DNA of 64,000 nt. Source: Sediminibacillus halophilus. GTDB lineage: Bacteria > Bacillota > Bacilli > Bacillales > Amphibacillaceae. Below, one piece after another: positions 57,188 through 64,000 of the stretch. The notes below the pieces were generated by a model. That model was given only the letters and a program-made list of their open reading frames with translations. It made no database searches and was not told the origin of the DNA. The stretch spans positions 744,001 through 808,000 of the forward strand of contig NZ_FNHF01000001.1 in assembly GCF_900103695.1 (NCBI RefSeq), written 5' to 3'. Every line of letters begins with the position of its first letter. Positions within the stretch are counted from its first letter, which is position 1. The translations under genes were made by a program, and so were the position numbers.

Positions 57188-58351
57188 TTATCTCTTCACC
57201 TGGTTCTGCAAGGAAAAGATTAATTCATTGGCCTTCCGCTTATTGAGTCGATACGTTTTGCCTTCCAGCGATAACTCCCTCACGAGTTCTTTAATGGTTC
57301 GTTTCTGCGTCTCGGTTGGCGGCTGATTTTCTATTATTTGCTCATAATTTTGATAGGCGACTCTCACTGCTGTTTGAGGAGTCAATCGGTCAATGACTTC
57401 GTACATAGCCTGATAAGCTTTATCAATGCCGATTTCCACTCCTGAATCAGAACCGAGAAAAAAACGGTCAGGATATTTTTCGATTAACGGAACAAAATCC
57501 GTCAGTTTGTGGCTGCTTTTTGAATTGTACTTGGTAAAACCCGCAAAAAAATCAATGTAAAGATTGTCGAATTCAGCAAGCAGCGGCTCGAGGTTGTCGG
57601 GAGAATTATAGACATTGGCATGCGCAAAGATAAAAATCGTATCCAGGTTCTTGCGAAGGGCTGCCTTCAGATAGTTAATATTTACGCCTTCCGGCGGATC
57701 GATATGTAATAACACGGGGGCATGGTAAGATGCTAAAAGTTGATAAATTTCGGGGAGCTCTCCCCAATAAGGATGCTTGCCTTTCCATAATACATTTGCA
57801 CTTGGTGAATGAGTGGAGGCCACATAAAGCTCTCCCACTGCCAGATATCCCTGTTCCAGGTTTTCTTTCACTCTTTCCAGCCCACCCTCACCCTTCTCGA
57901 GAGGAACACCGGCGAAAGAAGGATAAATCAAATCAGGATACACTTGGTAATAGCGCCAGGAAAGTCGATCCGTCCAGACAGCAGAAGGCTCGGAAACATC
58001 TCCGAACAAGACTGTTTTATCGATTCCATACTTTTCCCATACGTCTATCCCGGAGTTTGTATGATCCATGTTTCGAGTCTCGCTCCTATGAACGTCATCT
58101 ACACTATGGCTATGCACATCGATTACAGGTAAATCACGGTAGACCTCATGAAGCGGTTCCTCGCCCTTATCCTCTCTCATTTTTTCCAGGACTTCGGCCA
58201 TGTCGGTATCCGCCACATAGTTCGTATCACTTATAACTACATCACTTACTTGGTTCATGCCACCAAAAACAATACCTGCGATAAACCCAAAATATGCAGA
58301 CAAATAAAGCAGATACCATTTAAATTGGCTGTCCAGGACCTTTTTCTTCAT
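57188..58351 (-). CDS. Membrane-anchored amidohydrolase-2 family protein
   Basis: A 387-residue protein with a signal anchor (about residues 12-32) and an extracytoplasmic TIM-barrel domain of the amidohydrolase-2/TatD-like type. The first metal motif VIDVHSHSVDDVH, VLLHIDPPEG with a metal His, FIFAHANVYNSP and FLGSDSGVEIG with a metal Asp are in the expected order. The reaction is unknown; decarboxylases and lactonases belong to the same family. It overlaps the end of the broken SnoaL-like gene by 32 nt on the same strand. RBS: AAGGTGG. Confidence 0.75.
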   Translation of the reverse strand: MKKKVLDSQFKWYLLYLSAYFGFIAGIVFGGMNQVSDVVISDTNYVADTDMAEVLEKMREDKGEEPLHEVYRDLPVIDVHSHSVDDVHRSETRNMDHTNSGIDVWEKYGIDKTVLFGDVSEPSAVWTDRLSWRYYQVYPDLIYPSFAGVPLEKGEGGLERVKENLEQGYLAVGELYVASTHSPSANVLWKGKHPYWGELPEIYQLLASYHAPVLLHIDPPEGVNINYLKAALRKNLDTIFIFAHANVYNSPDNLEPLLAEFDNLYIDFFAGFTKYNSKSSHKLTDFVPLIEKYPDRFFLGSDSGVEIGIDKAYQAMYEVIDRLTPQTAVRVAYQNYEQIIENQPPTETQKRTIKELVRELSLEGKTYRLNKRKANELIFSLQNQVKR

Positions 58352-58739
58352 ACCACCTTATCATTCTCCATTCCCCGTCTTTTTCTTTTTTCCACACTTC
58401 TAACGAAAGTGCGTTTACACGCTTCCCGTCTGCCTGATGTGTGACGTAGTAAGATACAGCTGCTTGTTTTTCGGACTGCGGAATAATCTGTAAGTCTGAT
58501 TAAATGAATTTGAGCTCCTTGCCATGATAATAGTCTGCCGCCTGTTGGTTACCCTGCTTGATTTCTTCTCCTGTAAAGGTCAATACTTTATCTTCAGCAG
58601 GCATGTAAAGCCTGCCGATAAAATGATCAGAGTAATTATCATTCATTTCTTGATAATGACCTTGAGAAAATTTTTCGTGAAGTTCTCGCATCCGATGGAC
58701 TTTTGCAGCTATTTCATCCTCCATCCGCAACACTACCAC
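58320..58739 (-). pseudogene. SnoaL/NTF2-like protein broken by an in-frame TAA
   Basis: The first part (79 codons, from GTG at 58739; TTG at 58730 is also possible) gives EIAAKVHRMRELHEKFSQGH and YYHGKELKFI, then meets TAA at 58500-58502. The same frame continues without a break as SDLQIIPQSEKQAAVSYY, VNALSLEVWKKEKDGEWRMI and stops at 58320. The join reads as one cone-shaped NTF2/DUF4440 fold with the expected WRMIRW end. One substitution explains it. The reading frame overlaps the amidohydrolase start, suggesting the two were once translated together. Read-through or sequencing error cannot be ruled out. Confidence 0.75.
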
Positions 58740-59087
58740 CTCCTTCTCATTCTTCCATAAGCATTACATTCTTTATGGCAAGAAAAATTCCTGCAAATTT
58801 CTCGTTTAAATCTGAACTTTGGTCCATCGTACGACATGGAAAATTAGTGCATGTTTAGACGTTTCGCTTAACAGGTTATAGAACAATATAGGATAGATCA
58901 GGACAACGTATCTGACCATGCTTGTCTGAGAAGGAATTTTTATCATTTCTATTATCTATCCCTTTTAACTTCAAGTCCGATTACTACAAGTTTTCTTTTA
59001 TTTAGGCTAAACTAAAGGGTGGAAGCTGTCTTCTGTTCTATCACTATACAGGAGAAGTGATTGAAATCCGGTAAAGGAGTGGGAAAG
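58740..59087. other. Intergenic spacer upstream of the aldolase gene
   Basis: A 348-bp AT-rich region between divergent genes. An extra AGGAGAAGTGATTG motif occurs at 59050, before the true RBS. A TAAACT box near 59010 could be part of the aldolase promoter, without a clear -35. No ORF is supported. Confidence 0.4.
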
Positions 59088-59981
59088 ATGCAAGCAAATC
59101 AATTGGAGAAAATCAAAAACGGGAAAGGCTTTATTGCAGCCCTTGACCAAAGCGGTGGAAGTACGCCGAAAGCATTGGCTGGTTATGGTGTCTCCGAAGA
59201 CGCTTATTCAAACGAAGAGGAGATGTTTGATCTTGTCCATGAAATGCGGACCCGTATCATTACGTCCCCTGCTTTTGACTCTACTCACATTCTGGGCGCC
59301 ATTTTGTTTGAACAAACCATGGATCGGGAAATAGAAGGCCAGTACACTGCTGACTATCTCGCTGATAAAAAAGGAATCGTACCTTTTCTAAAAGTTGACA
59401 AAGGATTGGCAGAAGCATCCAACGGTGTACAGTTGATGAAGCCCATTCACGACTTGGATGAGACACTAAGACGAGCGAACGAACGCCATATCTTTGGGAC
59501 AAAAATGCGTTCCGTTATTAAAGAAGCCAATCCGGAAGGAATAAAGGCTGTTGTTGATCAGCAATTCGAGATTGGACAACAAATCATCGAAGCTGGATTA
59601 GTACCAATTATTGAACCAGAGGTAGATATTTATAGTAACGATAAAGAAAAATCAGAGCAAATCTTAAAGGACGAGATTCTCGCCCACTTGAATAAGCTTG
59701 ATGATAAAGATAACGTGATGCTCAAGTTATCAATTCCTACCGTAGCAAACACGTATAAAGAGCTAATCGATCATCCACGTGTTGTACGTGTTGTAGCCCT
59801 TTCAGGCGGTTACTCCCGTGATGAAGCCAATGAGAAATTAAAAGAAAATGACGGTTTGATTGCAAGCTTCTCCAGAGCATTGAGCGCTGACTTAAATGTC
59901 AATCAAACAGATGAGGAATTCAACGCTGCCCTTCGAGATGCAGTAGAATCCATTTATGATGCATCTGTTAACAAAAAATAA
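59088..59981 (+). CDS. fda: Class I fructose-bisphosphate aldolase
   Basis: A 297-residue aldolase using a Schiff-base Lys, cleaving fructose 1,6-bisphosphate to two triose phosphates. It matches the staphylococcal/bacillar class I type: [21 protein letters not shown] at the N-terminus, [35 protein letters not shown] with the Schiff-base Lys, and [13 protein letters not shown] for phosphate binding. The ATG at 59088 follows AAAGGAG; a longer frame is open upstream but has no RBS. It is monocistronic with a strong terminator. Confidence 0.93.
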   Translation: MQANQLEKIKNGKGFIAALDQSGGSTPKALAGYGVSEDAYSNEEEMFDLVHEMRTRIITSPAFDSTHILGAILFEQTMDREIEGQYTADYLADKKGIVPFLKVDKGLAEASNGVQLMKPIHDLDETLRRANERHIFGTKMRSVIKEANPEGIKAVVDQQFEIGQQIIEAGLVPIIEPEVDIYSNDKEKSEQILKDEILAHLNKLDDKDNVMLKLSIPTVANTYKELIDHPRVVRVVALSGGYSRDEANEKLKENDGLIASFSRALSADLNVNQTDEEFNAALRDAVESIYDASVNKK

Positions 59982-59995
59982 ATTTGTCAAAAAAA

Positions 59996-60038
59996 TAAAA
60001 CCAGCAAGTTCCATTATGGTACTTGCTGGTTTTATCTA
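59996..60038 (+). terminator. Terminator after the aldolase gene
   Basis: TAAAACCAGCAAGT pairs with ACTTGCTGGTTTTA across an 11-nt loop, with T-rich flanks. Confidence 0.85.
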
Positions 60039-60152
60039 TCTAAGCAGAGAGGGATAGACGATATTGCTATAAATTCAGGAAGATAGCAAGGATGCTGTTT
60101 TGTCTTTATCTTGGTCTAGCGTCTCATTCGTCGACTATGTTTTCAAGCTCGT

Positions 60153-60632
60153 TTATTCTCTTAGCTTCCATTCCATTGATACAAAGTCATAGCTGCCTCC
60201 ATTTGTGTTTTGAATAAATGTACCGACTACGACAAAACCTGCCTTTTGATATAGCCTGATCGCCCTTTTATTAAAGGCTGCTACGGATAACGTGACTGCT
60301 GACGGGCAATAGGTTTTAATCGCAAGTTCCAATCCAGCTTGAAGAAAATCCAGCCCTCTCCCCTTCCCTGTATATTCAGGTTTCATACCAAGCCCGATTT
60401 CCACCTTTCCATTCTGCTTTTGATGAAAGTTGAAAAATCCCATCAATTGACCATTCTCTTCCACTACATAGTAATCATCCGCACGCTGATCTGCATCTAA
60501 AAATTCCTCCAGGTCTTCTTCATCCGCTTCCATATCATAAAAACTGTATTCACCTGGATAATGCCACTTATAGGCGATTTCTTCCGCCTGCTGTTGGGTC
60601 ATTTTTTTAAAAATATATTGCTGATCATCCAT
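60153..60632 (-). CDS. GNAT family N-acetyltransferase
   Basis: A 159-residue acetyltransferase. The N-terminus MDDQQYIFKKMTQQQAEEIA leads to motif A, VEIGLGMKPEYTGKGRGLDFL, which binds acetyl-CoA, and then AFNKRAIRLYQKAGFVVVG. The acceptor, amino acid, ribosomal protein or small molecule, cannot be predicted. The ATG at 60632 has AAGGAGG 9 nt upstream, and the frame extends further back without RBS support. It is monocistronic. Confidence 0.85.
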   Translation of the reverse strand: MDDQQYIFKKMTQQQAEEIAYKWHYPGEYSFYDMEADEEDLEEFLDADQRADDYYVVEENGQLMGFFNFHQKQNGKVEIGLGMKPEYTGKGRGLDFLQAGLELAIKTYCPSAVTLSVAAFNKRAIRLYQKAGFVVVGTFIQNTNGGSYDFVSMEWKLRE

Positions 60633-60782
60633 TCCTGCTTCCTCCTTCTCCCTCTCTCTTACAAGCGATAGTAACACTCCTTATAACTCACAGACAGGCA
60701 CAAAGGCCCTAAACAAAACGACAGATCCACCCACTTCTGACCATCCTTCAGCATTCTATCCCCATTCCTGAAAAAAGAGCGG

Positions 60783-60887
60783 TTACAGATCAAAAAATGA
60801 TGCCACCAGCATAACGATTACGAAAAAATAGAGGTATTGCCAATTACCAAGTTTATTATTTGCCAAGTGATGCTCTTCCTTCATCAT
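60783..60887 (-). CDS. Small single-span membrane protein after thrZ
   Basis: A 34-residue frame, MMKEEHHLANNKLGNWQYLY then FFVIVMLVASFFDL, with a polar head and one C-terminal hydrophobic helix. It starts 7 nt past the synthetase stop. The nearest RBS-like element (AGGAGATT) is inside the synthetase end and rather far, though a GTG two codons earlier would be closer. No family was recognised. It is kept because the charge pattern is that of a real tail-anchored microprotein. Confidence 0.45.
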   Translation of the reverse strand: MMKEEHHLANNKLGNWQYLYFFVIVMLVASFFDL

Positions 60888-60894
60888 TTCCACG

Positions 60895-62802
60895 TCAGTT
60901 ACCAATCTCCTGCTTCAATGATTCGATAAAGACACTCCATTTCATCTCTTCAGACTCCTCTTCACCATATTTCCTGACATTAATTGATTGGCTGTCGCGT
61001 TCCCTGTCGCCAACTACCAGTATATATGGGATTTTTTTGACTTGCGCTTCCCTCATTTTGTAACCGACTTTTTCCTCTCGTAAATCTACTTCAGCTCGTA
61101 CTCCTTCTGTTTGTAAGCGATTTTGCACTTCCACTGCGTAATCACCATGAACAGCACTGGACACCGGTATCAATTTTACTTGTACGGGCGCAAGCCATGC
61201 AGGAAACGAACCGGCAAAATGCTCGATCAGAATTCCCAAGAAGCGGTCAATGGAACCGAAAACAGCACGGTGTATGACAACAGGGCGGACTTTCTGATTG
61301 TCTTCATCCACATAAGACAGGTCAAATAGTTCGGGCATTTGAAAATCCAATTGAACGGTCGCACATTGATGACTTCGATTTAGTGCGTCCTTAATGTGCA
61401 CATCAATTTTCGGCCCGTAAAATGCTCCGTCTCCTTCATTGATTTGATAGTCGTAGTCCAGTTTTTCCAGTACATTCTTTAAGGCCGCTTCCGCTTTGTC
61501 CCAAAGCGACTCGTCTCCCATCGAATTTTCCGGTCTTGTCGAAAGTTCAATCGAATAGTCAAATCCAAAGGTATTATATACTTCGTCTATCAAGTTCAAC
61601 ACGGAGGTAATTTCTTCTTCGATTTTATTTGGTGTCACAAAGATATGGGCATCATCTTGGCAAAACGTCCGAACCCTTAACAGCCCATTCAACGCACCAC
61701 TGAATTCGTGGCGGTGCACCTGGCCAAACTCAGCCATTCGGATTGGCAGCTCCCGGTAAGATCGAAGTTTATCTTTGAAAATCAGCATATGTCCTGGGCA
61801 ATTCATTGGCTTCAAGGCAAACCGCTGGTCATCAACCTCGGAAAAATACATGTTATCTTTATAATGGTTCCAATGGCCGGATCGTTCCCAAAGCCGCTGG
61901 TTCATCATGAACGGTGTCCGCACTTCCTGATAGCCATACTGATACTGGATATTCCGCAAAAATGCCTCTAATTGATTTCGTACGAATTGACCGTTCGGCA
62001 AATAAAAAGGCATGCCTGGCGCTTCTTCCGAAAACATAAACAGATTCAACTCACGGCCCAGCTTGCGGTGGTTCCGATTTTCCGCTTCCTGTAAATATTC
62101 AAAATAAGCCTGCAGATCCGGCTCAGAAGCAAAAGCCACGCCGTAAATTCGTTGCAGCATCTGGTTTTCCCTGTTTCCGCGCCAATAGGCGCCAGAAACA
62201 TGTGTTAGCTTAAATGCTTTAATGTGACGAGTCTCCGGAAGATGCGGCCCTCTGCACAAATCCATAAATTCCCCTTGTCGGTACACAGTAATCGGTTCAC
62301 TATCCGGTATATCCTCCAGCAGTTCATGCTTCAATGGATCTTCAGCAAACAATTGCTTTGCCCGATTTCGCGACACTTCTTCTCGCTCGATTCGCAGGTT
62401 TTCCGAAACTATTTTTTGCATTTCCTTCTCGATTTGTTCCAGATCATCTTGCGATAACGGTTGGTTCAATTCCAAATCATAATAAAATCCATTTTCAATA
62501 ACAGGTCCTGTGCCCAAATAAACGTCCCCATAAATACGCCGGACAGCCTGTGCCAAAACATGCGCAGCAGTATGACGCATCACCTTCAATCCCTCTTGTG
62601 ACTGGACGTCTAGCAGCTCTATTTCTGCATCATTTAAAATACTGCTTCGTAAATCTACCAACACGCCGTTCACTTTACCGACAACTGATCTCTTTCGTAA
62701 AGACGAGCTGATCGAACCCGCTACTTCTTCAAGCGTTACACCTCGCTGGTACCGCTCATTCCTTCCATCCGGAAAACGGATAACTATTTCCTCTGACCTC
62801 AT
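60895..62802 (-). CDS. thrZ: Threonyl-tRNA synthetase (ThrZ-type)
   Basis: A 635-residue class II synthetase that charges tRNA-Thr. It has an N-terminal TGS domain (about 5-65), the editing domain with HTAAHVLAQAV (78-88) and Cys-containing GEFMDLCRGPHLP, the catalytic core with PMNCPGHMLIFK and VHRHEFSGALNGLLRVR, and the anticodon-binding end (VKLIPVS..., VGYKMREAQVKKIPY). Full length. Tandem threonine T-boxes upstream fit ThrZ, the inducible second enzyme in Bacillus; whether a ThrS exists cannot be seen here. The ATG follows AAGGAG; a GTG one codon earlier is possible. Confidence 0.93.
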   Translation of the reverse strand: MRSEEIVIRFPDGRNERYQRGVTLEEVAGSISSSLRKRSVVGKVNGVLVDLRSSILNDAEIELLDVQSQEGLKVMRHTAAHVLAQAVRRIYGDVYLGTGPVIENGFYYDLELNQPLSQDDLEQIEKEMQKIVSENLRIEREEVSRNRAKQLFAEDPLKHELLEDIPDSEPITVYRQGEFMDLCRGPHLPETRHIKAFKLTHVSGAYWRGNRENQMLQRIYGVAFASEPDLQAYFEYLQEAENRNHRKLGRELNLFMFSEEAPGMPFYLPNGQFVRNQLEAFLRNIQYQYGYQEVRTPFMMNQRLWERSGHWNHYKDNMYFSEVDDQRFALKPMNCPGHMLIFKDKLRSYRELPIRMAEFGQVHRHEFSGALNGLLRVRTFCQDDAHIFVTPNKIEEEITSVLNLIDEVYNTFGFDYSIELSTRPENSMGDESLWDKAEAALKNVLEKLDYDYQINEGDGAFYGPKIDVHIKDALNRSHQCATVQLDFQMPELFDLSYVDEDNQKVRPVVIHRAVFGSIDRFLGILIEHFAGSFPAWLAPVQVKLIPVSSAVHGDYAVEVQNRLQTEGVRAEVDLREEKVGYKMREAQVKKIPYILVVGDRERDSQSINVRKYGEEESEEMKWSVFIESLKQEIGN

Positions 62803-62832
62803 CACTTGTCACTCCTTCTTTTCCAAATAAAT

Positions 62833-63095
62833 AAAAAAACACGCCATCCCTATAAAATAAGGGACGAGCGTGTTTGATACCCGTGGTTCCACCCAGCTTC
62901 CCGTCAAGTAAGTATGATACAAGACAGCTTCGTTATGGCTTTATCGCAGCGTCTGCGGTCCGGTTACTAAAAGTTCCCCGGGACTGCTCCAAGGTGGTAA
63001 GTTTATCTACCTGCACCGGGAAGTTCTCAGCCTTGCCTTCCCTCTCTGTAGGTCGTACTAGAAAAACTATTGTCCTTTTCCTCGCAATTCTTCTA
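62833..63095 (-). promoter_or_regulatory. T-box leader B (proximal), threonine specific
   Basis: On the minus strand it has the stem I block GAGAGGGAAGGCAAGGCTG, a specifier loop with TTACCACCTTGGAGC presenting ACC (Thr), and the T-box GGTGGAACCACGGG. A terminator then follows: AACACGCTCGTCCCT / AGGGATGGCGTGTT with seven T (62833-62872). Uncharged tRNA-Thr would favour the antiterminator and let transcription proceed into thrZ. Confidence 0.95.
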
Positions 63096-63109
63096 TTTTT
63101 ATGCAAACA

Positions 63110-63375
63110 AAAAACACACCGCATCCCTATACAAAAGGGACGAGTGTGTGTCAGACCCGTGGTTCCACCCAGTTTCCCATCACTCCTGCAAAAAGTGACG
63201 GCTCATTCCGCTTTATCGCCGCGGCTGCGGTATTGAATACTAGGACTTCCTCAATACAGCTCAAAGGTGGTACTTTTTTCTTCTGCATTAGGAAGTTTCC
63301 AGCCATGCCTTCCCTCTCTGTAAACCGGTAAGAAAAAAGTGTGTCCTTTTCCTCGCACTATTCAGTGTTAAATTA
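63110..63375 (-). promoter_or_regulatory. T-box leader A (distal), threonine specific
   Basis: It has the same architecture: GAGAGGGAAGGCATGGCTGG in stem I, AGTACCACCTTTGAGC with ACC as specifier, the T-box GGTGGAACCACGGG, and the terminator ACACACTCGTCCCTT / AGGGATGCGGTGTG with a T run (63110-63149). It precedes leader B without another promoter, so both terminators must be passed in series for expression. Confidence 0.95.
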
Positions 63376-63381
63376 TTACTT

Positions 63382-63410
63382 ACTATATAAAAATTAAACG
63401 GATTCGTCAA
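63382..63410 (-). promoter_or_regulatory. Promoter of the thrZ leader
   Basis: TTGACG (63405-63410) and TATAGT (63382-63387) on the minus strand are 17 bp apart, placing the start near 63375, just before leader A. Confidence 0.75.
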
Positions 63411-63478
63411 CAATCTATTTTAATTCCTTTATCAGAAGTGTTGAAAAAGAGCTATTGAAAAAATTGTCCATATCGCAT

Positions 63479-63521
63479 AAAATATATATGAATAAAAAAT
63501 AAATTAATTCATATATATTTT
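63479..63521. promoter_or_regulatory. Perfect 15-bp inverted repeat, probable TetR operator
   Basis: AAAATATATATGAAT (63479-63493) is exactly inverted at 63507-63521 with a 13-bp spacer. It lies 16 bp before the TetR start codon, overlapping its likely promoter, as expected for an autoregulatory operator. Confidence 0.65.
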
Positions 63522-63536
63522 ATGGAGGTGATCTCT

Positions 63537-64000
63537 TTGCCCAGGGGTTTTGACGAGAATGAGAAAGAGGAAATCTATGCTCAACTTTTAGAACATGGCA
63601 AACAATTATTCAGTTTGTATGGTTTAAAGAAAACAAGTATCGCCGAGCTATCAAAAGCCGCCGGGATTGCTCAAGGCAGCTTCTATTCTTTTTATTCGTC
63701 TAAAGAGGACTTGTATTTCGCTATTTTAGAAAAGGAAGAAGAAGCCATTAAAGAAGAGCTTGCTCATTTTTCTCCCAAACGAAAAGCGGATCCCATGGAA
63801 GCAATCAAACAATTGCTGTTCCAAACCTTAAAAAGGGTCGAGGGAAATCCATTGTTTAGCCAAATGTTACAGGAAGACAATCTTCAGGCACTGAGAAGGA
63901 AATTACCAAAAGAGAGATTGGAAGCACATTTTAAGAAAGATGCAGATACCTTGACCGTTTTCACGAATTTGTGGAAAGAAGCTGGAATAGAGGTTGATAT
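63537..64000 (+). CDS. TetR-family regulator (partial, runs off the right end)
   Basis: The N-terminal 154 codons. The helix-turn-helix is at residues 12-55: LLEHGKQLFSLYGLKKTSIA, ELSKAAGIAQGSFYSFYSSK. The variable ligand domain follows. It begins with TTG at 63537, chosen because TATGGAGGTGA lies 7 nt before it. The gene is cut by the window edge, so its length and target genes are unknown. The inverted repeat ahead points to self-repression. Confidence 0.88.
   Translation, partial: MPRGFDENEKEEIYAQLLEHGKQLFSLYGLKKTSIAELSKAAGIAQGSFYSFYSSKEDLYFAILEKEEEAIKEELAHFSPKRKADPMEAIKQLLFQTLKRVEGNPLFSQMLQEDNLQALRRKLPKERLEAHFKKDADTLTVFTNLWKEAGIEVD

Overview
The window is a chromosomal segment of a low-GC Gram-positive bacterium of the family Bacillaceae. 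The evidence is strong AAGGAGG-type ribosome binding sites, sigma-A promoters, catabolite (cre) boxes, and T-box, S-box, THI-box and yybP-ykoY leaders. Many genes also resemble Bacillus families (FbpB, KynA/B/U, YkuI-like, YfmM-like, YwqA-like, GuaC, ThrZ, Hol_Tox toxins). Sodium-coupled and NhaC-family transporters would suit a salt-adapted genus, but the genus cannot be fixed from this sequence. No prophage, intact insertion sequence, rRNA, tRNA or CRISPR array was found.

Layout. 0-1.8 kb: start of a cre-preceded secreted protein; an FbpB-like/membrane-protein pair behind a manganese-type riboswitch; a HesB-like protein. 1.9-6.1 kb: kynU-kynB-kynA plus a sodium symporter, converting tryptophan to anthranilate. 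6.3-11.6 kb: a 1484-residue secreted beta-galactosidase and a BsuPI-type lipoprotein. 11.6-16.3 kb: a broken acetyltransferase, maltose acetyltransferase, M20 peptidase, HD protein and aldo/keto reductase. 16.5-21.7 kb: a secreted glycoamylase-like hydrolase, a GH36 alpha-galactosidase and a LacI regulator with matching palindromes at all three promoters. 21.8-23.4 kb: a dehydrogenase and two tandem type I toxin-antitoxin cassettes. 23.5-27.3 kb: NagZ with an extra domain, and YeiH with a divergent LysR regulator.

27.5-35.5 kb: two NhaC-family transporters around an SDR enzyme led by a SAM riboswitch, then small accessory genes (VOC, GyrI-like, SET, GrpB, zinc ribbon). 35.5-41.7 kb: SWI/SNF helicase, ABC-F protein, and a serine hydrolase frameshifted in a C7 run. 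41.9-48.1 kb: GH10 xylanase, degenerate EAL protein, ThiT with TPP riboswitch, FetAB, a repeat-filled spacer and a YkgJ protein. 48.2-51.9 kb: a chitobiose-type locus (PTS IIB and IIC, GntR regulator, ChbG). 52.1-55.1 kb: PadR-HAAS-permease-ATPase operon. 55.1-64 kb: RNase H-like protein, GuaC, membrane amidohydrolase beside a broken SnoaL-like gene, class I aldolase, GNAT, a ThrZ-type synthetase behind two tandem threonine T-boxes, and the start of a TetR regulator with a perfect 15-bp inverted repeat.

Taken together this is a plant- and chitin-polymer-scavenging region (beta-galactosidase, alpha-galactosidase, xylanase, glycoamylase-like enzyme, NagZ, chitobiose PTS) mixed with metabolite-sensing RNA regulation: four riboswitch classes in 64 kb. 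Three genes are broken by one small change each (11652-12236, 40685-41720, 58320-58739), so recent decay, phase variation or sequencing error should be separated there.
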